A stretch of 64,000 nucleotides of DNA from RUG12519 sp045649685 (lineage in GTDB: Bacteria; Bacillota; Clostridia; Oscillospirales; Ruminococcaceae), in contig JAZRQJ010000012.1 of the NCBI GenBank assembly GCA_045649685.1, positions 22,095 through 86,094 of the forward strand. Direction: 5' to 3'. How positions within the stretch are numbered: position 1 is the first letter of the stretch; each line of letters begins with the position of its first letter. The notes beneath the pieces are model-generated. The model did no database searches, was not told the DNA's origin, and worked only from the letters and a program-made list of their open reading frames with translations. Position numbers and translations under genes: made by a program. Shown here piece by piece: positions 42,896-52,241 of this stretch.

Positions 42896-45418
42896 TTAGT
42901 TTTTAGCATCATACCATGTTCTTCCAATATAAACTTCAGCAACCAAAGGAACAGACATTGGGGCTGCGTTTTCCATTTCTTCTCTTAAAATTTTTGCGGC
43001 AGCTTCAGCGTCGTTTTCACTAGATTCAATTAGAAGTTCATCATGGATTTGCAGGATTAAATTAGCGTCTAAATTTTCTTCTTTCAATCTTTTGCTTACA
43101 TTAACCATTGCAATTTTTATTATGTCTGCCGAGGTTCCTTGAATAGGAGTATTTCTAGCTATTCTCTCTCCAAAAGCTTTTATATTTTTATTTTTTGAAT
43201 TTAGTTCAGGAACATCTCTCAAGCGCCCGAACATAGTTTTTACATAGCCGTTTTCTTGTGCACTGGTAACAATATTATCCATATATTGTTTTACACCAGA
43301 ATATCCATTAAAGAAAGAGTCTATATATCTTTTAGCTTCTGCAACAGATGTTCCAATGTCTTTAGATAAGGAAAAAGCACTAACTCCATATATAACTGAA
43401 AAATTTATTATTTTTGCGTGACGTCTGAGTTCTGGAGAAACGTCATCTGGGCTAACTCCAAAAACTTCAGAAGCAGTCAATGCATGAATATCTTTGTTAT
43501 TTTGAAAAGCTTCAATCATTTTACTGTCATTGGAAATTTCAGCTAAAATTCTTAATTCAATTTGTGAATAGTCGGCATCAATTAGAACTTTTCCTGGAGC
43601 GGCAACAAAAAATTTTCTCATTTCGCTGCCAATATCTGTTTTTATAGGAATATTTTGCATATTTGGTTCTGTTGAACTAATTCTACCAGTTTTTGTTTGT
43701 GTTTGTTTGAAACAAGAATGTATTCGGCCATCCTTCTCCACAACTTTCATAAGGCCCTTAACATATGTGGACATTAGTTTAGTTAGTGTTCTATATTCAA
43801 TTAGGTTTTGAGCAATAGGATGATATTTTACCAGTTTTTCAAGCACATCAGAGCTAGTTGAATATCCGGTTTTTGTCTTTTTCCCTTTAGGTAGATTCAA
43901 TTTTTCGAACAAAACTTTACCTAATTCTTTAGTTGAGTTTATATTAAATTCTTCGTCGGCATATTTAAAAATTTCACTTTTTAAATTGTTAATTTTTAGG
44001 GAAAGAAAATTCCCAAACTCTTGCAATGAATTCATATCTATTGCAAATCCCAAAAGTTCCATATCCGCCAAAACTTCAGATAAAGGTAGCTCAACATCGT
44101 TAAAAATATAATTTAAATTTTTTTGGTTTATTTTTTGTTCTAGCAGAGAACACAGCTCAATAAAACAGTAAGGAAAGCTATCATCACCAAAATATTTATT
44201 ACAAATGTTTTGAATGCTATGATCTTTTTCTAAAACATTAACTAAATATGATGCAAGATCGCAGGAGAAACTTATGTTGTTAATTTCCAGATTATTTTGT
44301 TTGCAATACTTATATACTTCCTTGGCGTTGGTAGTTTTTTTGTCTTTTTTGCTTTTAGATATTATTTCATTAAAAACGTTGTTGATATTTGAATCAAATT
44401 TAAAAATTTCTTTGTCCGAGAAAATATACAGCTGCTCATCGAAAACAAAATATAATGCAGATAAATTATCAATTTGTGCTTTAACATAGTCTATATCTGG
44501 ATTTAATACAATATTTTTTTCAGAAAAAGAGTTGGATGTTTTAAGTTTGATGTTGTTGTCTTTTGTAAACTGATCTAATATTTTTTTTAGTTCAAAATGC
44601 TTTAAAAAGTCAACAAATTCTTCTGTTTGTACAGAGTTTCGTTTATAGTCGGAAATGCTGTGGCTTATTGGGACATTTGTGTATATTTCACCTAGTTCTT
44701 TGCTGAGCTTACATAACTCTAAAGCATCGTCTGCACTGAGAAGATTTTTAACTCTATTGGTTGTTTCTAAACTAGAAATATTGTCAAAAATATAATCTAT
44801 GTTATGATATTTGGATATTAAAGAAAACGCTGTTTTCTGACCAATTCCTTTAACGCCTGGTATATTGTCTGAAGAATCTCCCATTAAAGCCTTAACCTCT
44901 AACAGTTCTTTTGGGGTTACGCCATATTCTTCTAATATTTTTTGCTCGTCGTAATAAATCGCTTCTTTGTTGGTAGATAGACGAACCCAAACATCTTTTT
45001 TGATCAATTGTAGACTGTCTCTATCCCCTGTTGCAATGTAGCACTCTATGTTTTCTTCAGAGCACAAGCTTGAAACTGTTCCCAATATATCATCAGCCTC
45101 AAAACCTTCTTTTTCGCAAACGCATATTCCGAGCAAAGACAGCATTTTTTTAACTTCTGGAAGTTGAAGAGCCAAATCATCTGGCATTTTGTGTCTTGTG
45201 GCTTTATATTGGTCATATTTTTTATGGCGAAATGTAGGTGCTTTTAAGTCGAACGCAGCAGCAACATATTCAGGTTCAATTTCTTTTAGCATTTTATCGA
45301 GAACATTATAAAATCCAAAAATGGCGTTTGTTGGGAAACCTTTGGAGTTGGTTAATCCTCTTATTCCGTAAAAAGCTCTATTTAATATACTGTTTCCGTC
45401 TATTGCTAATAGTTTCAT
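42896..45418 (-). CDS. polA: DNA polymerase I
   Basis: 840 residues. Residues 1-290 form the 5' nuclease (DGNSILNRAFYG, EADDILGT, GDSSDNIPGVKGIG). The middle 3'-5' exonuclease-like domain lacks the metal-binding acidic motifs (no DTET-like triad), as in Bacillus Pol I, so proofreading is not expected. The polymerase domain has DYSQIELRILAEIS (motif A), RRHAKIINFSVIYG (motif B, with Val where most have Gly or Ala) and QIHDELLIE (motif C). AGAGG precedes the ATG. First gene of polA-rimI-tsaD. Confidence 0.96.
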   Translation of the reverse strand: MKLLAIDGNSILNRAFYGIRGLTNSKGFPTNAIFGFYNVLDKMLKEIEPEYVAAAFDLKAPTFRHKKYDQYKATRHKMPDDLALQLPEVKKMLSLLGICVCEKEGFEADDILGTVSSLCSEENIECYIATGDRDSLQLIKKDVWVRLSTNKEAIYYDEQKILEEYGVTPKELLEVKALMGDSSDNIPGVKGIGQKTAFSLISKYHNIDYIFDNISSLETTNRVKNLLSADDALELCKLSKELGEIYTNVPISHSISDYKRNSVQTEEFVDFLKHFELKKILDQFTKDNNIKLKTSNSFSEKNIVLNPDIDYVKAQIDNLSALYFVFDEQLYIFSDKEIFKFDSNINNVFNEIISKSKKDKKTTNAKEVYKYCKQNNLEINNISFSCDLASYLVNVLEKDHSIQNICNKYFGDDSFPYCFIELCSLLEQKINQKNLNYIFNDVELPLSEVLADMELLGFAIDMNSLQEFGNFLSLKINNLKSEIFKYADEEFNINSTKELGKVLFEKLNLPKGKKTKTGYSTSSDVLEKLVKYHPIAQNLIEYRTLTKLMSTYVKGLMKVVEKDGRIHSCFKQTQTKTGRISSTEPNMQNIPIKTDIGSEMRKFFVAAPGKVLIDADYSQIELRILAEISNDSKMIEAFQNNKDIHALTASEVFGVSPDDVSPELRRHAKIINFSVIYGVSAFSLSKDIGTSVAEAKRYIDSFFNGYSGVKQYMDNIVTSAQENGYVKTMFGRLRDVPELNSKNKNIKAFGERIARNTPIQGTSADIIKIAMVNVSKRLKEENLDANLILQIHDELLIESSENDAEAAAKILREEMENAAPMSVPLVAEVYIGRTWYDAKN

Positions 45419-45454
45419 ATAAATTATAACCTCTTTGTTGACATTAAAATTTTA

Positions 45455-45525
45455 TTATAAAAGACAAACCCCGTTTACCAAAATCACACACTTGGTGATT
45501 AGCAAAGGGGTGTTACTTATTTTTT
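45455..45525 (-). terminator. Terminator of the membrane-protein array
   Basis: On the minus strand CACCCC...GGGG-type pairing, with TTTGC opposite GTAAA and an inner ATCAC/GTGAT stem, is followed by TTTGTCTTTTAT. It follows the last gene of the five-member membrane-protein array. Confidence 0.7.
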
Positions 45526-45533
45526 TATATAAG

Positions 45534-46031
45534 CTAACATTTTACTTCAGAAACCGGTTGATTTTTTGAAATTTTTAAGAGATAAAAACTTGGAATTATT
45601 GGTATAAATAAAAATAGTCTAGTCAGTAAAATATAATTTAAGTTATTTGGAGCATATTCTTTGAATATGAGTTTATAGCAACTTAATTCCATAGATACTA
45701 ATGGAGAGATTAGTATTAAAATAATAAAAAACTTGGATATAATTGGAGAAATAGGAATAATGATTACCCAAAAAACGCAGTTAGCAAGAATATCCATTAT
45801 AAGACTAAAATTAGTTTGTTTGCCCTGTTTTTCATTAATATCATCGTAAACTCTTCCAACAGCATAATAAGAGGCAAAAGGAATCCAAGCTAAAAAAGCC
45901 TTTTTGAGATTTCTACTTTTCATAAATCTATAAAAAGCTAAAGAGTAAAAAACATATTGTAAAATAGATATAGCTATTAATAAAAAACCTAAAATAAAAA
46001 ACAAACTGATAACTATATCGGAGCTATTCAT
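45534..46031 (-). CDS. Tandem membrane-protein family, member 5
   Basis: About 165 residues, four or five hydrophobic segments. It carries the family block FYRFMKSRNLKKAFLAWIP, then YYAVGRVYDDINEKQGKQTNF, and a C-terminal FYLLKISKNQPVSEV. The family is not one I can name; related polytopic proteins with an LAWIP segment after an RN/RG residue pair occur in clostridia without known function. The ATG at 46031 follows AAAGGATG; the longer frame to 46064 overlaps the upstream gene. Closest relative is the adjacent member at 46061-46615. Confidence 0.7.
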   Translation of the reverse strand: MNSSDIVISLFFILGFLLIAISILQYVFYSLAFYRFMKSRNLKKAFLAWIPFASYYAVGRVYDDINEKQGKQTNFSLIMDILANCVFWVIIIPISPIISKFFIILILISPLVSMELSCYKLIFKEYAPNNLNYILLTRLFLFIPIIPSFYLLKISKNQPVSEVKC

Positions 46032-46060
46032 AAAAAACATCCTTTCTAAAATAGATTTAA

Positions 46061-46615
46061 TCAATTTATATCACCTGCCTGAGACATAGGTTGATTTTTT
46101 GAAGCTTTCAATAAACATAGACCAGGAATGAATGGTACTATTGGTATAATTGAAAAAATTACTGTTAAAACAAAGTAGCTTGAATTGTTTGGAGTATACT
46201 TTTTGAATATAAGGTTGAAACATATTAGTTCTAAAATAAAAACTGCTAATCCCACTAACCCAGAAGAAATACGGATTACATCTAATCCAGCAACTGATAT
46301 GTGTGAGAAACCTGGCAACCACACGATACCATTAAGTATTAGTAAAACAATACCAAAATTAGTCTTTTTTCCTTGTTTCTCATTAATGTCATCATAAATC
46401 TTTCCAAAAGTATAATGGCGTACAATAGGAATCCAAGCTAAAAAGGCATTATCAAGATTTCTGTTTTGCATAAATCTGTAAAAAGCTAATGATTCGAAAA
46501 CATATGCTAAAATAAACATAACAAGCATTATTAATACGAGTGCCAAGAAGAAAAAAATCACTCCTACACCAAATCCAGCCATGCTGGCTGCAATATTGTT
46601 GATATTTAAATTCAT
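46061..46615 (-). CDS. Tandem membrane-protein family, member 4
   Basis: 184 residues; same plan as its neighbour: N-terminal membrane helix, FYRFMQNRNLDNAFLAWIP, HYTFGKIYDDINEKQGKKTNF on the cytoplasmic side by charge, three more membrane helices, and a tail LCLLKASKNQPMSQ. AAAGGACG precedes the ATG. The INEKQGK-TNF loop is the most conserved piece shared with member 5, suggesting a common ligand or partner. Confidence 0.7.
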   Translation of the reverse strand: MNLNINNIAASMAGFGVGVIFFFLALVLIMLVMFILAYVFESLAFYRFMQNRNLDNAFLAWIPIVRHYTFGKIYDDINEKQGKKTNFGIVLLILNGIVWLPGFSHISVAGLDVIRISSGLVGLAVFILELICFNLIFKKYTPNNSSYFVLTVIFSIIPIVPFIPGLCLLKASKNQPMSQAGDIN

Positions 46616-46660
46616 ACTAAAACGCGTCCTTTCGGTTATAGAAATTATTTAAATTAAAAA

Positions 46661-47276
46661 TTAATTTTGAACAGTAGAAACAGGTTTATTACTTGAGGCT
46701 TTCCAAAGACAAATACTTGGAATAAAAGGAATTATAGGAATAATGTTAAATATTATATACAATGCCATATATTTAGAAAATTTTTTTGCGAATATTTTTC
46801 AAAGATTTTGCAAGCAAACAACAAACGTAATACAAAACTTATCATGCAAGTAATTCCTAAAATAAAGCATACTATATTTATAATTTTATGTTCAGAAATT
46901 TCATTTATTGTTACAATAAAAATATTAGCTAAATATGATGATAATATATCTGCAACAGTGGCGTCTCCAGAAGGCTGAAACGCACCAAACAAAAAGGATA
47001 TGGGTATATTCTCAATAATTTCAAAATTAAAGTATGGTAGCAAACTAGCCAAAACGAATACAACAAACCAGTATATCGATAAAATCAACATAATAACTTT
47101 AAAAAAAGTTTTTTATTATGATATTCATAATTAATACTGTCACAAACATGCCCCATAGTATATGAATTTAACACAGGAATCCATGCCAAATATGTATTAT
47201 TTAAATTTCGGGATTTTACTAAATTATACAAAGCCAATGAAAAAAATACATAATCTATAAACCCTAAAATAAACAT
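46661..47276 (-). pseudogene. Tandem membrane-protein family, member 3, two frameshifts
   Basis: Three frames must be joined to obtain a family member. Frame one begins at the ATG at 47276 (GGAGGAG upstream) with LYNLVKSRNLNNTYLAWIP and stops soon after a T7 run at 47107-47101. Frame two carries the middle membrane helices. The third frame, after an A7 run at 46787-46781, gives FIPSICLWKASSNKPVS, the family tail, and stops at 46661. One extra base in each homopolymer would restore a full protein. This is either a pseudogene, a sequencing homopolymer error, or a gene expressed through slippage. Confidence 0.75.
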
Positions 47277-47315
47277 AACTCCTCCAAGTTTGTTTCGATT
47301 AAATAATTAAAAGTA

Positions 47316-47990
47316 TTAATATACTATTTGATTATTATTTTTCAAAGATTCTGGTTCGTTTGTAGAAATTGAAACAAATACAGCCGAATCAATTAAAGAA
47401 TCTTTAAAAACAAACAAGGCTAAAATTATTATAATAGACAACACTCTTGATATTTTTGGAACATAATCTTTAAAAATATTATGTGCATATATGCAATAGA
47501 AAACCTCAAATAGTAAAGAAATTATGAGAATAATTGTTATCATAATTAAGAATGAATTAATTTTATTAGTAAGGAAATTCATCCAATAATCGTAAGAAAT
47601 TATATATGTACTTGTAGCAGCAGCGCCTAAGAGTTCAGCTGTTGATACAAACACAAAAACAAGAAGTATTAATGAACATACACTGTTTAATATCGATAAC
47701 GTTAATAAAATTCCTCCGTGAGATGATTTAATGTTTTTGTGTTTGTTGATATCATCACTAATTTTACCGAAGAGATAATATCTTGCAAAAGGGAACCACG
47801 CTAAATATGCGTTATCAAAATTTCTATTTTTAGCCATTTTATACATCCCAAAACTTTTAAGGCAATATGCTATTAAACCGAATAACAAAAGAAAGATAAA
47901 TATTACACATATGTAAATTTCGATAAATGAAGCCCAGAAGCCCGTTAAAACACCAGAGCCAAAGCTACTAGCAGTACAAGAGTAAATCAT
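47316..47990 (-). CDS. Tandem membrane-protein family, member 2
   Basis: 224 residues with about five membrane helices. The family block appears as GMYKMAKNRNFDNAYLAWFP followed by YYLFGKISDDINKHKN. The central extracytoplasmic or loop region is longer than in members 4 and 5. The tail reads SISTNEPESLK, a weaker version of the family ending. GGAGGC precedes the ATG. Confidence 0.68.
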   Translation of the reverse strand: MIYSCTASSFGSGVLTGFWASFIEIYICVIFIFLLLFGLIAYCLKSFGMYKMAKNRNFDNAYLAWFPFARYYLFGKISDDINKHKNIKSSHGGILLTLSILNSVCSLILLVFVFVSTAELLGAAATSTYIISYDYWMNFLTNKINSFLIMITIILIISLLFEVFYCIYAHNIFKDYVPKISRVLSIIIILALFVFKDSLIDSAVFVSISTNEPESLKNNNQIVY

Positions 47991-48028
47991 AAAAGCGCCT
48001 CCAAATTATACCGTATTTTTATTACTAA

Positions 48029-48691
48029 TCAAAGATTATTTGTTTTTACCTTATTTAAGAACTCAAAAACAGGAGTATTTTTGGATACTATAAGAACCAA
48101 AAGAGAAGGTATAAATTTTAAACCTAGGAAACAACTACAAAAAATGGCTAACAGTATATATGTGGTAGAATAATTTTTATTATATTCCTTATATATAGTA
48201 TAAAAGCACGAAAATTTTAAAACAAAATTTATTATTAGAGATAAGATAAATAAAAATAAACACACAAGAATAATAAGACGTATAGGGTAAGATGGAAAAG
48301 AAAAGTTAACGTGTGCGATATCCAAGTTAGAACTTGGTTTTAATATCGACTCTAGTAATTTTTCATATAAGTCCGGAATATAATTTTTGATCAAAACCAT
48401 TGAAGTAGCGCCCGAAACAATTGATATCACCCATAACATAAGCAGAAAAAATTTATTGAATGTTTTTCTGAAATAATTTTTATTTATAGAATCAGATATA
48501 TTACCTAGGGTAAAAGTTGAATTTAGAATAGGAATAAATGCAATATATTTGTGTGACATTTTTCGCTTTTTCATTAACGAAAAAAAAGACAATGTATTAA
48601 AAACATATTTCAATATAAGCATTGCTACAAACAGAATGATTTGCATATCTATTCCATATATACTTGCTATAAAAATCACCTCGAATGACAA
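48029..48691 (-). CDS. Tandem membrane-protein family, member 1
   Basis: 220 residues, the most divergent member: SFFSLMKKRKMSHKYIAFIP, then TLGNISDSINKNYFRKTF, and a tail VLIVSKNTPVFEF. The frame opens with a TTG at 48691; GAGGTG lies inside it and the first ATG is 15 codons later, so the true start is uncertain. First gene of the minus-strand array. Confidence 0.62.
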   Translation of the reverse strand: MSFEVIFIASIYGIDMQIILFVAMLILKYVFNTLSFFSLMKKRKMSHKYIAFIPILNSTFTLGNISDSINKNYFRKTFNKFFLLMLWVISIVSGATSMVLIKNYIPDLYEKLLESILKPSSNLDIAHVNFSFPSYPIRLIILVCLFLFILSLIINFVLKFSCFYTIYKEYNKNYSTTYILLAIFCSCFLGLKFIPSLLVLIVSKNTPVFEFLNKVKTNNL

Positions 48692-49127
48692 AATACAACG
48701 AAAATTAACCTATTTGAATTATATAATATACGTTTTTTTATGTCAAGAAATATTACGAAAATATTGCGCAAAACGAGACTTCAACACGTTGTGCGAAAAT
48801 AATACAAAAAAATTACAAAAAAACAAAAAATATTTTTGTTAAATATAACGGTCGATTTGATATAAAATATGGTTTTTTATGCTGTTTTTGTGCGAATTAC
48901 ATAATTTTGTGGTGTGTGATTGGCGGTTAAATCAAGTTGTGTTATACAAATTTCACAAAAACAACTCTTTTTGCACTATTGACTTTTTTATAAATTTTGG
49001 ATATAATAAATACAAAACGGTTACAAACTTGTTACATTCAAAATTGTAGTATCCTTGTTTTGAGGTGAAATGATTTGGATTTGTTTATTGTTTGTTACTA
49101 TTTTGTTTTAGAAAGGAATTTTGTTTT
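48692..49127. other. Divergent intergenic region before the 3D-domain gene
   Basis: 436 bp, AT-rich. It contains one good rightward promoter (48979-49007). I see no RNA gene or other structure in the rest. Confidence 0.5.
48979..49007 (+). promoter_or_regulatory. Promoter of the G5/3D-domain gene
   Basis: TTGACT (48979-48984), 17-base spacer, TATAAT (49002-49007), about 120 bases before the ATG. Confidence 0.82.
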
Positions 49128-50138
49128 ATGTTATCATATATATCTAAATTTGAGAAAGGAAATTTATTAAAAACAACATATAGACTTTTAATAAGTTTAA
49201 CACTTGTTTTAGCTGTTGTTTTGTTTACTGGTTTTATGCATGTGCGAAAAATAGTTACTGTGGTGGATGGTGAAGAAATAGTAAAATTTCCCACATTGAA
49301 AACTGATATTGGTGAAATTTTAAAAAGTAAAGATGTTTATGTCTTTGATCAAGACCAGTGTGATGTGCAAGATGATGGGCATGATATAATAATAACAATA
49401 AACCGTGCCGTAAATGTATCATTAGTGATTGGAGCAGAAAGAAAGAATGTTCTTATAAATCCTTATGCAAAAGTATCTGATGTTCTAGAAAAAAGCGGAA
49501 TAGAACTTAGCTCTGACGACATTGTTAATGTGAACAAAAATGAAGATGTATATAATGGAATGGAAATTTTGATCAATAGAGTTTCATATAATTCTCGCGA
49601 AGAAGTTGAGGAAATTGCGTTTGAAAATATTACAGAAAACACAGATGAGCTTTATGAAGGGCAAACTCAGTTGAAAGTTGCCGGACAAAAAGGAGAAATT
49701 AAGAAGGGATATGTTGATAAGTTTATAGATGGAAAATTGGTTGAAACTATTGAGAAATACAATAATGTAACGAAAACACCAGTTAACGAAGTTGTTCTTA
49801 AAGGAACAAAAAAGAAAGAATTGCCACCAATTGGAGCTAACGCGCCAACTGAATATAAAAGAGTTATTTCTGGAAAAGCAAGTGCATATAGCGGAGGAGG
49901 ATGTACATCAACTGGTAAAAAGGCTGCACGTGGTTTAGTTGCAGTTGATCCTAAAAAGATTCCATATGGAACAAAGTTATATATCAGTTCTCCTAGTGGG
50001 TATGTTTATGGATATGCTGTTGCATCCGATTGCGGAGGAATGATGCTTAATGGTTCGAGATTGGTTGATTTGTATATGGATACTGAACAAGAGTGTGAAA
50101 GATTTGGCGTAAGAGATGTGAATATATATATATTGTAA
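49128..50138 (+). CDS. Secreted or membrane-anchored G5/3D-domain cell-wall protein (YabE-like)
   Basis: 336 residues. An N-terminal signal anchor (LLISLTLVLAVVLFTGF) is followed by two DUF348-type repeats, a G5 domain (residues about 165-240, ENITENTDELYEGQTQL) and a C-terminal 3D domain with VAVDPKKIPYGTKLYI, AVASDCGG and RLVDLYMD, whose three Asp residues give the domain its name. The plan is that of Bacillus YabE and clostridial Rpf-like wall lytic proteins, which cleave peptidoglycan during growth or germination. AAAGGA is ten bases before the ATG at 49128; the frame opens upstream at 49092 but without a site. Confidence 0.88.
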   Translation: MLSYISKFEKGNLLKTTYRLLISLTLVLAVVLFTGFMHVRKIVTVVDGEEIVKFPTLKTDIGEILKSKDVYVFDQDQCDVQDDGHDIIITINRAVNVSLVIGAERKNVLINPYAKVSDVLEKSGIELSSDDIVNVNKNEDVYNGMEILINRVSYNSREEVEEIAFENITENTDELYEGQTQLKVAGQKGEIKKGYVDKFIDGKLVETIEKYNNVTKTPVNEVVLKGTKKKELPPIGANAPTEYKRVISGKASAYSGGGCTSTGKKAARGLVAVDPKKIPYGTKLYISSPSGYVYGYAVASDCGGMMLNGSRLVDLYMDTEQECERFGVRDVNIYIL

Positions 50139-50150
50139 TTAGAACATACA

Positions 50151-50187
50151 ATGAAAGAGACTCAATTTTTGATTGAGTCTCTTTCAT
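50151..50187 (+). terminator. Terminator after the 3D-domain gene
   Basis: ATGAAAGAGACTCAAT and its exact complement enclose TTTTG, giving a perfect 16-bp stem, followed by a short T-rich tail. Confidence 0.85.
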
Positions 50188-50350
50188 TTATAAAAAAGTT
50201 ATTTGTTGTTAACAGAAAATTCATAAACAGTTTGTTTTTTTTTTTTTATTTACAAATGTACCATTTTAACGTGATACAATTAGGGCAGGATATATTTATT
50301 GGAATATTATCCTATATATAAAATAATACAATAAAGGATGTGTTCATTCT

Positions 50351-52069
50351 ATGAAAGTAAAAATATTAAAGAAAATGATTTCAGCATTATGTGTTGCAAC
50401 AATAGCAACTTCGTCTGTGGCACCTTCGGTGGGAGCTTTTAAGGTACCTGCAAATGCACAGGCAGATGTTGTTAACAGTGTTAACCAATTGAATGACAGT
50501 TTAGGCAGGCTTAATAAGAATATAAGCGATATGATAATAGCGACAAACGAAGACGGATTGAAAAAATGTTCAGCTAATGATTATGATCGACAAGTTAAAC
50601 TAGTGACTTTATTATCGAGTTTAGAAGCATCGCAAAAGCATGTTAATGAGCTAAATGAAGTTGTTATTTATAATTTGGAATTGGCTAATAACATTAAAAA
50701 TCAGATTGATGATTTAAACAATAGCTGCCCGATTGTAAAGGGAGAACTTTTAGGTGGTAATAACTATTGGTTTAGTAATGGCTTTTTTGAATATTCCAAG
50801 GCTATAAGTGAGAAATTAGAAAACATAGAGAAAATGTTAAAAGAAAATAATAACAATAGTTTAGCTAACTTGAAAAAAGATTTCAAAGCTAAATCTAAAG
50901 AATTCTATGACAGATGGACAAAACACACAAAGTTTGACAAACTAATAGGTAAATACGGAAAGAATAATGATCCAACGTATCAAGATAGACAAAATGCTCA
51001 CTATTGGTGTAATAACGCGTTTGGCAGCGAAAATGAACAAGATATGAGGAAAGCTATTGAATGTTGTAATAAAGCAATAGATAGCATGAATAAATATGAG
51101 AACGATAATAGTTCTGCTTTTCAATTGATGAATTTGCATCAACTTAATGTATTTGTAGGCAATGGTGCTGCAAACAATAGTGCAGATGCTGTTGAACACG
51201 ACAAAGCTTTGATTAAAAAGTTAAAAGATGCATGGAACAGTCACATTAAATATGATGGTGATGTTGATTTATACCCCGCGCTTAGCGATTTGAGAAAAGT
51301 TTTAGAGTCTGATTCTTTTAAAGATAAAAAGGCGGGAGCAGAGTTTTTAGCAGACCTTATTTGTAGTTCACATTGGATTGTTGATGGTGGAGAAGGTAGA
51401 TGGTTGTTTGACCAGGTTATACTTCCTGTACTACCCGACAAAATCAATGAATTTAAGAATTTATATATTAACAAAGGTGGAAAGAAGTTTGTTAATGCAT
51501 TAGGCAATATTGATCAAAAGATAGCTAAGGTTTTAGAAGATACTCCTCACACATACTTGTGGAAGGGTAGAGATTTGGATGGTATTGTGTATAATATTTT
51601 TAAAAAAGCTAAGTTTAAGGATGTAAAACGTGACAGTTATAAAAAGTTTAGAGAGACTGGGGATAAAGAATGGAATCCTGTGGTAGCAGATTTAGTAAAA
51701 TTAGATCAGCTGGTTTCTGAAATGGAATCTGACAAAACTCTTAAAAACTTAGATCAATTTGTTCAAGGTAATGGATATAAGAGAATGTGTGAAAAACTTG
51801 ATAAATGGTTTGATGGCTATAATGGAATATATAGTTCGTTAACAGGACATTCTTATTATGATGATGTGGTAGCTCAATTAGATGTATATACTGGGCAATA
51901 TCCGGTTTTGCATAATTTGTATGGAAAAATTGGTGATTTTAGAGATTCATTTATTTTTGGTGCAGGCAAGTTACCTTTTAAAGAACTTAAAGAAAGAGTT
52001 CATAATGCAGCAGAAAATTTAAGGAAAGCATCAGAGGAAGTAATCCAATTTTTTAATAACAACCATTAA
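50351..52069 (+). CDS. Secreted helical protein, effector-array member A
   Basis: 572 residues; not recognised. The first 30 residues are a signal peptide of the array family (MKVKILKKMISALCVATIATSS, cleavage probably after VGA). The mature part is largely charged and helical, with no membrane segment and no domain I can name. The last 70 residues (GQYPVLHNLYGKIGDFRDSF then FKELKERVHNAAENL) reappear in the decayed gene at 53935-54957, so the two are paralogues. AAAGGATGTG precedes the ATG. A T13 run lies 104 bases upstream of the start. It is followed by an array-type hairpin terminator. Confidence 0.8.
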   Translation: MKVKILKKMISALCVATIATSSVAPSVGAFKVPANAQADVVNSVNQLNDSLGRLNKNISDMIIATNEDGLKKCSANDYDRQVKLVTLLSSLEASQKHVNELNEVVIYNLELANNIKNQIDDLNNSCPIVKGELLGGNNYWFSNGFFEYSKAISEKLENIEKMLKENNNNSLANLKKDFKAKSKEFYDRWTKHTKFDKLIGKYGKNNDPTYQDRQNAHYWCNNAFGSENEQDMRKAIECCNKAIDSMNKYENDNSSAFQLMNLHQLNVFVGNGAANNSADAVEHDKALIKKLKDAWNSHIKYDGDVDLYPALSDLRKVLESDSFKDKKAGAEFLADLICSSHWIVDGGEGRWLFDQVILPVLPDKINEFKNLYINKGGKKFVNALGNIDQKIAKVLEDTPHTYLWKGRDLDGIVYNIFKKAKFKDVKRDSYKKFRETGDKEWNPVVADLVKLDQLVSEMESDKTLKNLDQFVQGNGYKRMCEKLDKWFDGYNGIYSSLTGHSYYDDVVAQLDVYTGQYPVLHNLYGKIGDFRDSFIFGAGKLPFKELKERVHNAAENLRKASEEVIQFFNNNH

Positions 52070-52087
52070 TTTAATTAAAAATATAAA

Positions 52088-52125
52088 AAACCATACACAG
52101 ATAATGTGTGTGGTTTGTTTTTGTG
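52088..52125 (+). terminator. Array-type hairpin terminator 1
   Basis: AAACCATACACA / TGTGTGTGGTTT around GATAA, followed by GTTTTTG. It has the same core as the hairpins at 54969, 57429 and 61901. Confidence 0.85.
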
Positions 52126-52241
52126 TTGTTTTGTTCACAAAAAGTTAACAAAATATCCATATTATGTTAACAAATTTCACACGCAACATTGTTACACTTA
52201 TTGTGTTCTGTAAAGTTTTTATTTTTGGAGTGTGATTTATT

